A DNA stretch of 64,000 bases, from contig NC_049983.1 of NCBI RefSeq assembly GCF_000003815.2, forward strand, positions 21,675,761-21,739,760, given 5' to 3'. The number at the start of each line of letters is the position of its first letter. The stretch's first letter is position 1. The notes beneath the pieces were generated by a model. The model saw only the letters and a list, made by a program, of their open reading frames with translations, searched no databases and was not told the origin of the DNA. Shown one piece after another: positions 12,101 through 24,100 of the stretch. Both the position numbers and the translations under genes were made by a program. The DNA is from Branchiostoma floridae (lineage: Eukaryota; Chordata; Leptocardii; Amphioxiformes; Branchiostomatidae).

Positions 12101-15100
12101 ATTCTTAATTAGTAGAGAACATAATTTGATATAGTTCAGGTTAATTGTTTATGAAACATAGAATTTACTCATCCATACGTTGTAGATGTAACATGACCTT
12201 CAAGATACATGCACCTCTTTTCACTGAGGCAGTTACATTGACCGGCCAAAAATATCATTTAGGTCAAATGAACTTCATTTTATATATAGCCGGTTTAACT
12301 GCCCTTCGATGTCACACCAGCTTGATGTATTGTATTTAATTCATGAAGACATTTGTCATACTGATCCAATTTTGGTCTCTCAACAATTGCTTATAATTGT
12401 CTCCATCCAGTGGGAAGGGTGACCTATATGTACATGTAGAAACCTAAATTGTAGTACAAAGTATTGTAGAGTCTATTGAAGGGTAAAGAGACAGGCTATG
12501 TGTACATGTTATCAGTGCTCGAAATACTTTTTCAGCCAAATTCCCCAAGCAGCAACCTGAGTGAAAAGCCAGGTTGCAGTCGCCATAAACATTTCAGGTT
12601 GCCCCACTTCCAAGTTGTTACTTTATCCAAATCAGCTACTTGTCCTTTATCTTCTCTTCCAGTTACATGTAACTTCTAAGTTTTAATCATATCAAGAAAC
12701 AAATCCAAAAGCTTATGTACGAAAGTTGGCAGAAAAGCGGTGTTCCAACTTACAAAATTCCAGGATGCGCACTGCACTACCAGGGTTCGAAATTAAGTTG
12801 CGCCAAGCAAAATGTGGTAGTGTGTTTGCAAGTGGGTGGGTATTTCGAGCACTGGTGGGTTATGCTGTTGTGACCATGCTTCTCTCTTGCAGCTCAAACT
12901 CCTGTGCATGTGCCAAACCCTTTACTTCCTCCCTGCAAAGTGTGCTTCAGTGTGTTTCAGTGCTCTGGTAACGTTGTAACGTCCGGTGTACGTAGCTGAC
13001 CTTGTTGTTGTTGACCTTGAATCCCCCTAGACTTGTCCCTAGAGGTCGTAATGGAGGATGCCCCCAAATCTCTCAGGCCGATCCTTAAGTCTCCAAAAAG
13101 CTCGCGATCCTCTCGGAGCAGGAGCTCCAAGTCAAGCCGGGAGCGCCGAGAAAGGCAAATGTCGGACGAAGGTTCCGAGTCCAACTCTGACTCCTCGGCG
13201 GCGAAAGAACTCAAACAAATCCTTAAGAAACCCGGCAGCCGCAAGGGGATCGCTAAGAGCGCCTCTGGGAATTTCTACTCGTCTTCGTCGAGCTCGGATG
13301 ATTCGGAGAGCGAATACGAGTTTCTGCAGAAAGACCCGAAAGACGCGACACAAAGTAACACACCCCCATGCTGTACTTGTACTTGAATCTTTGTCTTTTT
13401 CCCACAACTGTGAATTTGTGACTATTTCTTCCCTGAGACTTTTGTGAACCATTCTTTGCTTTGCTTCAACTTTTCTGCCGCCCCACCACTTCCGTGGATC
13501 GTCCTAACTGTTCTTCTCGCTTGTACCAGATCCCCAAACAACGGCAGATATGCCGGATATGGTGGCGGAAAGCGCTGATGGGAAAAAGGAGGCTCAGCTC
13601 GGCAAAGGAGGTGTTGGATTCTTTCTTCTCTTTAAAAAAACGCACATAACCATGGCTTTTTTTTCTTTAGCCCGCCTGCACAGTGGACCGCTTTGCTAGA
13701 GAATCATCATCTCGTAGTCATGTCCACGCAGAGCGCTGATGTCATAATCCGCATTTTGGCTCCTTTACGTAGTCGTAACATTTTGCTTTCGCTTCGCTAA
13801 CATCATCACCACATCTGTTAACAGTGTCATTAACATGTAGTGTGTGTGCTGTGTCATCCACCATTTCATCACCCAACATTTCAATTATACTAGCTGTGGA
13901 TCCATCTACAATTATGTAGTTGAATGTTTACCCGCTTCAATACAACATTTCCAACAAGTCTTTGCCAAAATCTTGCCAAACCTGATTTCTATGTACTTCT
14001 TCCATTGGCAAACTCAAAACTTTTTCTTCCTTATTTCCCCTTTTTGAAGAAAAAAAAATGGAAAAATATGGTCTTTTTTCCTTTGCATACATGTACATGT
14101 ATATCTCACCTACCCTGATTGTTTAGAAGCGTCTGTCTCTATACTTTATACTAGATTGTGTCAAATTCCGTACCTATGCCCATCTGGCAAGCTCTGACAA
14201 TATCTTTGCTAGAACTTTTCTTTGTCTCGTTTTCCATGTTCATTTTCAGCCAGTGCTGATAATCAAAATGCACTTATGAAGGAATCCATGAAGGAATAAT
14301 CATGGTAATATTTCAATTCAACCTAAACCACTGGACAAATGTTTGAGGATTGGAAATGTTTCAAATGTTATTCAGCATTCTTTATCAGTGGAAATTGAAT
14401 GACTCAGTTACTCATTTTATTTTCCCTGATGAAGAATACTGGGTGATATTTAAAATGTTTCTCATCCTCAAAAAATTGTCCAGTGGTTTGGATTGAATTG
14501 AAATATCCAGAATCAAAATGTTTGAATTGCAAGCATTTTGCTTTACGTTAACCTCATCACAAATTCTTTTTCGAGAAGCTTTCAACAAAGTTGTTTCCAT
14601 GGCTGTGAAATGAAATGGAATGGATACTAAGTCTGAGCTGACTTGTATTACTGTTGCTTGCCTTCCTTTCTAACTCAGACATAACACAGTGCATGGCCCA
14701 AGCAGCATGCCTACAGAAGGGCCTGATTTCTCCCGCGAAGAAACGTTACAAATAGCCTGAAAAGCGTCTCGAGTTTACGCGTGATTGTTCGGGCCGCAAT
14801 AGGTACCACAATTTGATTGGAAAATGACACAGAAAAGAATTGTTTGTTATTGTTGACACTTTCTGTTTGTTTCTTTTGCAGAACATCTAAAACCACCAGT
14901 TCACGGACCACTTCACAGTACTCCAAAAGGTGAGAATTTCGTTATGTTATGAAAGTTACTACATTTGCAGTGACCACCTCTGCATAAGGATCATCTGGCC
15001 ATTGTCTTGTTATGTGTTGTTTAGGGCTGGGTACCGTTACAGAAAATTCAGGTCCAGGTCCGGTTCAGGTCCAAAGGATCAGGTCCAGGTCCGGACCTGA

Positions 15101-18100
15101 ACCTGGACCTGATGCAGTATGACTCATACCACTGGTCCATTTCACTACAAAGAAATCTGTTTGGTGGAGTATTAGACTTACACTGGCGTTTTAAAATCCT
15201 ACAACGCTAACTTCACCTGTACAATTGGCTGTAAAACTTGGTAGAAATTACTATAAACTCTACACTACTTCACTCTTGTTATTTTCTTCCACCTGCAAGC
15301 GCCAAAACGTGTGAATGCCTGATAAAATAATCTGTTAATTTTCTAATCGGTCCAACATCCGGTCCACCTAATTTTTTCAGGTCCGGTTTTTCTGGACCAG
15401 TCCAATAAGAAAAACCGGTTTTGTACCGGTACGCTGTACCGATACCCAGCCCTATTGTTGTTTAATATCTTGTGGACGATATAATGGCTTTCTTTTCTTG
15501 CTCATCACCCCTCATTTATGCCGGAAACATTCCCAATGAAGGAAGTGTCTAAAAAGTATACATATAGTAGGAAATGCTCGGGCAGGGTCTGCATGGGTTT
15601 AGTGAGTTTTACAAACACACCTCTCGTAATTCACCACAAGTTAAATTCTGCAAAAAATGATGCTTATTGTGAATTCATTGATGCATGACCTTGTACTAAA
15701 AAGTGGGACTAAAAAGCACTTCCTATTCCTACACTTAGTTATCCTGACATTCCCGTCTTTACCTCCACCTTTAGATCCTGTGCCAGTGAACAGAGTACCC
15801 AGAGAAAAGCCTCCCCTCATGTCCAAACCCAAGCCCAAGTGGCCTTTTTCAGCGTTCCAATCTCACAATACTGTCAGTAGAGCTTTAAGTGGTCCACCAG
15901 TTATCCTGACATTTCCATCTTCACCTCCACCCCTAGATCCCGTGCCAGTGAACAGAGTACCCAGAGAAAAGCCTCCCCTCATGCCCAAACCGAAGTGGCC
16001 TTTTTCAGTGTTCCTATCTCACAGTACTGTCAGTAGAGCTTTAAGTGTTCCACCAGTTATTCTGACATTCTTGTCTTTACCCCCACTCCTAGATCCCGTG
16101 CCAGTGAACAGAGTACCCAGAGAAAAGCCGCCCCTCATGCCCAAACCCAAGCCGAAGTGGCCGGGGGAGCCACTGTCCGCCAGCGAGCGGGAGAGTCTGG
16201 GCAGTTTAGACAGGCTCAAGGTCGAGCCGAAGGTCAACGGGGACAAGCCCAGCCCCCCCGTCAGTCAGCACGGTGGTAGCATCCACGGGAGCCAGCCTGA
16301 CGTCGTCAGAATACAGCCAGGTACGGTTCGCAGCTCTTTCATAGCCAGTGAAATACTGTAGAGTCATTCATGAAGGTTAGCATCATGGTAAACAGTATTC
16401 AAAAACAATTCAGTCTCTACAACTGGGGAAAAAGGAGAATTACTTCTGGACATTGCAAGTGACATCCATCACTCTTCTTCAGCGCTAGCTAGCATAACTA
16501 TAAAGAAATGGCCCAGCAATTCAATGCAAGTACATCTAACTAGAAATAAAATTGGTTGGACATGATAAGGCACTAACTTATAACTGGACATGTCCGGAAG
16601 TAATTCCATTTTCTATCCAGTTGTAGAGATGGGATTGTGTTCAAATACTGTAGAATCAATTAAGTTTGCGTGACCTAAATGTCTCTGCACTGTGAAAATG
16701 AAGAGTTTGCAGTATCTTTGAGTTCACGGTTGAAACAGTGAACTTGCGTATACAGTAGCAGTAGCAATTGAGAAGTGGCCATAGAAAATCGTGAACTTAC
16801 TAAATGGTTTATGAATTAGTCTAACTGTAAGATATATGCCAAGTCATTTGAAATAAGGGAGAACCCCTGGGCACTTGGAAGCCCTCTACAAATGTATGTC
16901 AAGTGTAGCAATATTTCACTGATCCATTTGAAAAATATCTCTCTGTGCATTGTAATTTTTTATTAGAAAGATTCACTCTGTCTGTTTCCTTCATTTATTT
17001 TCGGGAACAATACTACGAGAACTAAGAAATGAATTTGGCGTTACCAATTTTGTACTTGCACTTACTCAGTACCTGAACAATGGTAACAGTTAACATATTA
17101 TTAGACACAAGCTATCAGTTACCATGGTTAGGGGTATAGCTGGCAGCACACGTTAATTTTTGTCTGTTAGTAGATTAATGTCAGTAACCATCCACATGTC
17201 ACTAACGTGTACGTGATCGTTGATGTTTGTGTACGTTTGCGGTTTGTTTGTTATGATGTGACAATGACGTGCAGGTGTGTTTGTTGTGAGACTGTCTGAA
17301 AGATGCAAGCGTGATCATGACATAAACATAGAGATACAACAACAATAAAGAAATAAGAAAAACAAATTTGAGTCAAAAATGATCATTCTGATTTCAGAAA
17401 AGAATTAAGCTGTAAGAAATTGGCAATACCTTCTATTTGTAATTTCTTGTGATTGTTTATTATCTCTGCAAAATTTATCTCAAATGCATTAATTCCAGGA
17501 TTATTTGGGTGTTTTTTTTAATGGATGTGAAGAAAGAATAAGAAAATGGAGGGCTGACTTGCACTTCTATGAGCAGTGGAGCAATTTTCAGTTAGGGTAA
17601 GATCATAATATCATAATAATGTAATCGGGGTCTTTTATACAAAGCAAGGCAGAATTCATATCTCAAAATCCGTCAAAGTTCAGTATGGCCAAGGAAAAAT
17701 AAAATCTGTTTAGCAAAATGAATACAAATGAATAACAGACAAATGACATAAAAATTTCCTATTAGTATATAACAGTTTGCAAGAAAAATGACTTCACAGT
17801 CTGATCATATATGGAACAAGACTTATTTATTGACAAAAATGCGTTGAACACTGTTCGTCCAAGTGTTTTTAGGGTAGCCTAGACAGCTAAGCTGTCTATC
17901 TCTGTGCTAGCCAGGATCAACTTCCACATCAGTTACCAAGATAACAATGAGAACATTAAACTCCAACAAAACCACCGACATGTGCATTAGACTGTCTAAT
18001 AATAGAGTCTATGACACAAGTGTTTGAGCCTAACTAATAAAGACAGTTGCACATAACTGAAAAGGCTCATAAAATGTCATCAAACACACCATTTTTTTTA

Positions 18101-21100
18101 CAACAAATCCTGCAACATTGATAAAGGAAGACAAAGTTAGAGAACTTGCGGCAAAACAAGACCTTTGAACAAAACTTCCAGTTATTATTCAGACATAGTA
18201 CAAACGTCTAACATGGCAGTTTTCAATGTTTGTATTGTTTTCCCTTTCTTTAGCAAAGGCTACGATTCTGTCTTGTATTCTCAGAAACAAGAAAGAAGGA
18301 TGATACATGGTTTTAACCTCAAATTCCATATTCATAGATGGAAAATCACAGTCCACAGATACTATGACTTTCATAAGTTTATGTTAGTGAAAAGAAACTT
18401 TCAGTCGCCTGCATTTTAAACCATTGAAGATGATGATGATAATGAGTGAGAAGTAGTAATGTTACACTTGAACTGGGCACAACACTGTTTTGAGAACCCT
18501 CACCAAATTAGGCAAAAAATACCAATTACTCCTAATGTATGCAATAAATCACAAGTAAAGATCATCTCTTATTCATAGTATTCAATGACAGGTGTGGTGC
18601 CTTTTTTTTCAGTGCCAGTCAAGTGGAGAATGGGGCACAATTTATCACTGTCACGATCTCTCCAAACATAAACATCATCACAAACGACATTAGAGATACA
18701 TTCCCTAACTCATACATAGAGGCACGCACTGTTAGCAGATTCTGTTATGTACAACCTTTGTCTGACAGTCAACAACAGGAACTGAACTTCACCAGACAGT
18801 ATAAGGCAAGGCTTGTCAGAACCTAGTCACAAATAAACAACAGGGCAAGATTTATAGTAATAATACTGAACAAAGGTACAACAACATCATTTTACTACCC
18901 TGGAAAACCAGACTTTTAGCCAGGGCTGGCTGAGAATTTGTTCTAGCTAGCTAGGCCGGCAAAACTCTCCCTGCATGACAAATCCCAAATCCTAAGGAGA
19001 ACCTGCCAAACAAATTCTCGGTAATTCGATAATAAAGATTTCGGTAATTCTCTGCCAGTACTGGCTAAAAGTCTGATTTTCCAGGGTATGATTTTACAAA
19101 TCTCTGGAGAAACAACCCATAAAATAATAAGTTAGGTTTTTAAGTTCTTACTGGAACTGTTGGTTCATGCCTTTTTCCTCCTTGATGATGACACACTTGC
19201 CCTCCGTCTGTGTGGAGGCGTCCGCAAGCTTCTTGCTGGATAGGTCCATGGGAGCGTTTTGGCTCATCTGTTCGATGAGCTGCTTCTTGAACAAGTCGAG
19301 TTGAAGCTGCTGCATCTGCTGCATGTAGTCTGCGATGGTCATCAGTGGTGAGGCCTGGGACAGGATGGCACAGGCAGCCGCCGTCATGGACAGGTCTGTG
19401 GGCTGGGACTGCGGGGTCGAAACTGTCGTGGTTGCTGCGGGCGTTGTTGTCGTTGCAGTTGACTGCATTGACGCCGATTTAGGCGAGGTCAGCGCAAGAG
19501 GCTGACTACTTGTTGTGCCAGGCTTTCCAACTGGGGCGGACAGAAGGGAGTCGGTGCCATTCTGACGGGGCGCGTTGGGCGACGGAAGGGGGCCATTGGG
19601 CGTTGCTGTCGCTCCCATGGTCGTTACCGGGAGGACGGGCGCCATGACGGGAGCTTTTCTTCTCGCCGTGAGAGGCATGGTGATTCGTGGTGGCACGCTG
19701 GACACGGTAGGGCTCTGCTGATTGGGCGTGGCTGTGGTCGCCATGGTGACCTGTTGGAGCTGTGTGATTGGCTGAAGCAGTGGTGATGATGTTGTGAGGG
19801 GCATGGCCTGGAGAAGGACTGATTCGGGGTCAGATTTTCCCATTGCCGGGGTCTGGAACGCCGTGTTGATGCTGTGCGAGTAGGCAGATGGCATGCTGGT
19901 GACAGGAGACATCATCATGTCATCCCCATAGCCTGGAGAGATACAAGGGAGACAGAAGTTAGCTGTCAGTTTGTGAACTCTAATGTGGTCAGAGAATGAA
20001 AGAATGATTGATTTTGTAAAATATCGCAGCCTGTAGCATTGGGCTGAACTTAACAGTCCAGTTGTGGTTTGATATTCAAGTGGTACAGGACGTGGTTGTC
20101 AGTTTGTGACATGAGATTGATTTAAATGGTCAACATACTTGTAGGACTGAACTTAGCAGTCAATTTGTGACATGAGATTCAAGGGGACTCTACTGTGGTC
20201 AACATACATGAGACTAAACTTGGCAGTCAGTTTGTTGTATGGGATTCAAGTGGACTGTGCTGTGGTTTAAATGTAGGCCTGTGACACATGCTTTAGTATG
20301 GCATGCCGTTTGTAAATGATTGTGACCATTCTAAGATGGGTAGCTCCTTGCGCAAACTACAGTATGCAGTGGTCACACAGCAGTGTTAAATGACGGGTAT
20401 AGTTTACAATTGCAGGCCATTGAAGTGTAGTTAGTCTTGTTTAAGTGGTGTAGTTAACGCGGCTTGCAGGATACCATGACGTCAGACGTATCCACGTCCC
20501 TACAAAATGAACAATTACCTAATGGGACTTGGTCCATTTAACAGCCGTACGTGTCTCGTCTGGCAAAGTTTGTCACATGAGATGTTCATTTTCTAATAAC
20601 CTTCAGACTTGTCTGTCTGCCCATAATAGACAAATACTTGTGATTAATGATGAGCAATTGTGACCGTGTCACCATTGGTTTTCATGTGAACAAAAGGTGC
20701 CGTTTCTAAACCTTAATGAATAATCACTCAATTTTCTAGAGTGATCGCTAAAGTTCAGTTTAGTTCATCCTCAGAGAGGTAAAAGATGAAAAATAGATGT
20801 ATTTAGCTTAGATACTTCCTTGTTATCGTTCAAAATGGTGCTGTTGTCATTTGGGGATATGGGGCATAAACTGAAAATAGCATTGGAAACTTCTTTTTCG
20901 TAAGTTAAGAGGAGGGTCTACAAGCTTAACGCTGAATTCAGAAGAACTCCCTACATGTACGTATAACACTAAAATGATGGAAAGCAAGAATGAAAAATTT
21001 GCTCGCCTTGCTACGAGTTATGTGAATAAGACTTCTTCCCTACGAACTATGGGAAACTGAAATAAGCTGCCTACGCCATACCATTACCAAAAAAATATAG

Positions 21101-24100
21101 AATACAGACCCTCCAGTTATGCTTAATGAGTAAAAGTTACTGAAACATGGATTTCTTAAAGTTAAACGGTCATTACCTCTGACAAGCTTCCTCCGCTGTA
21201 CGATGACAGAGCTCTCGTCCTTGCGGCGCCGGTTCTGGTACCAGAATCGCACCTGGTCGGGTGTCGGGCTGCACCCCACGGGCTCCAGCGATGCGATGAT
21301 GATCTGGTAGTCGTGCACGGAGGGGTACGGGTTGGTCTCGTAGAATTTCTCCAGGATGTTGAGCGCCTCGATGGGCCAGGTGAAGCGTCGCTTCCGCGGG
21401 CCTCGCAGGGGTCCCCGCAGAAACAGGTGGTTCCCTGTGGGAGGGGGGCACAGGGAATTAGCAAGACTACATCGTTACAGTGTTCTAGGAGCCTGAAGTT
21501 TTTTTTCTTCCCCTGAATTTTGAATAGAAATCCTGTCAAAGGCACAGGTGATTACCTGTGGGAGGGGGGCGCACGGAATTAGTGAGATTACATTGTTAAA
21601 GGTGGGTTCACAAGTGCGTATATTTTTAAGTGCGTATGAGGGCAGTGTGGAAGTCTTAGCCACTAACAGGCTCCACAGGTCGCTGGAAAAATGGTAGAAA
21701 TTGGACAAAGATGGACAGATAATATTCCAAACGAGTTAGCTAAGTCAAAAACCATACTCCTTGGCCAGCTGACTTGTTTGGCATGTTATGTGTCTGTATC
21801 TGTCTAATTTCTACTATTTTTCTAACGACCTGTGAAGCCTGGTTGAGGCTAAAACTTCGATGAATCCACCATAAAATCTACCAATAAAATATGAGAAAGA
21901 AGGTAAGTGTCATGATAGAGACCATAAAAATGTTTCTAACAGTAACAGAAAGAAATCAAAATGCAATCAACTACAGTCGAAAAACGCAAATTAATTTGAC
22001 TTTTTGTTGATGTTAGCGACATTTCCCCCCTAAGTGTTTTTCTCTCAGTCAGAATGCAATGCGTCTAGTGGGCTACATGTAGGTGATTATGTCTACAGCG
22101 TATGCAAATTAGTTTATTTGAGAGATCAAAAGTTCAGGTTACAAATTACTACTTTTGCATTTCCATTGTCAGTTTCCATTGCTACTTGAAAATGCATTTC
22201 TTACCTAGCTTCAGTTTTTACCGGACTTACATGTGGGTGTGCGCTGTTGAAGATGTTTTGAATTTGGATTGAGTTTTAGTTCCCTATTTGTGGCTATTTG
22301 AATGTGTCTTCATTATCATATAATGAGAAATTGGTTCCAAACTTTTGTGATACTGAAAATGGAAAATATCAGTTGTATGTAAGAAGTATTAGTTTGAGGT
22401 GCCATTCAGCCAGATATCAATAACTCCTTCAATTATAAGGTACACTGGTACAGCAGGACTTGGAAATTTGGAATTTTTGCTCACAGCCTTATACAATGTA
22501 GTAATTATACATTGTACTCGTCTACAAAGGTTTGGTCAGAGTTGTCGAATATGTGTGTCAGGCTACCACATAGTTAACTCGGTCGCCTGGAGGCAAGTAA
22601 AGAGTAGGAGGCATAGGTCATTGACCATTCTTTTTTCATTTTTTTTTTCAAATAAACAAAAAACATAGAAACTTGGGGAACCATCCAACAGAATGATGAT
22701 AGTAGTACGAATTAAATACCCGAGGACTTGAATGTGTACAAGAATAATGCAAATGATAACCAAAGATTTCAACGTAACCATAGCAATACCAGACAGAAAT
22801 TCGAAAGTAGCCCCTCTTACCAACGCAAGGAAATGCGCCGTTTTGCGGTGCCATCCTCCGGTGGCGCACGAACCACGTGATCAGCTGCCTCCGCTTGTAT
22901 CCGCGCATCCGCTCCTTCCCGCGAAGGAACACCGAAAGGTGCGCCTTGCCCAGTTTGGCCTGGTCCGCGATCGTGGACTGCTTCACGTTGTGTCGGTCCA
23001 AGTAGTCTGAGATCAGCAACGCCAGGTCGTCTTGTGGGATTCTGGAAAATGAAAGTGGCATTAGATTAATTGAAAGAAAGTGTGAGAGAAAGTTCTTGCC
23101 CCAATTCTAATTGCAAGTACATGTAGGATTCTTGGAGAAAGTGGCAACAGATCAATTGAAAGAAAGTGTATAGAAAGTTATTGTCTGAAGTCTAATTGCA
23201 AGTACATGCTACTTTTTTGCTAGAAACAGAGGGGGCATGCTTCCAACAATGTACAGTGAGTAACATTATTATAAAAGTGACTCCTCGAATACTAGTGTTT
23301 GATATATCTAGACAGGTTGGGTAGACGTCTTATTTAATGAACATGGGCAAAATTAGTTTTCTTCCTTTTGTGTTTTCAAATACTGTCAACCACTTTATGA
23401 GTAGTAATAGTAGTATACTCTTTGGCACACTCATAGAAGGGAGCAAAAAATCATAATAGAAATATAGCATTGCCAGGGATAGCAGGGTAATAAATTGCTA
23501 AACTTTGATTTTTCACAATTTGTCAAAAGATTTAAGTAGACAATCAGTTTTTCTCTGCCAGAAAAATGGAAAACAAATTATTTACAGCTTGTTATTACAA
23601 AGAAGAAATCATATCGGTAGAACAAATCTTTCCCAATATCCTGCGGAGCATTATTCATTTATGAAGAAGATTGCCCTATTTGCCATGCTTTCAGCCCAGA
23701 AGCTAATTTCCCCTAATCAGCAGAGGTGGATTATTAACATGAAAATTGCCCCTAATGACGTTATTGTCCTTCGTGCAAAGCTGTGGGACTGAAAACAGCC
23801 CGCTTGCTTTCCTTTGTTCAGATTTCACTCGCTTTGCATTAATTGATTTAAATATTTCATAGCATGATGTAGTCAATACCTCATGCCCTGTTTTATATTT
23901 CAGCTTGTGATAACAACAACTGTTCGAAACGGGACAGAATTTTACAACATTTTGGAAACATTTCATATATTGTTGCTTTAGTATATTGTCCACAACGTTG
24001 GAGAGAGGCATAGAGTTTAGAGAATTATTGGTAAAACAAAAAATTAATACAGGACTGAGGGAAAACATATACACATCTGGACCGAACCTTATTGTTTTTG

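Noticed and set aside
15641-16246. - strand frames with repeated [17 protein letters not shown]
   Set aside because: These are antisense shadows of the triplicated Celsr exon edge.
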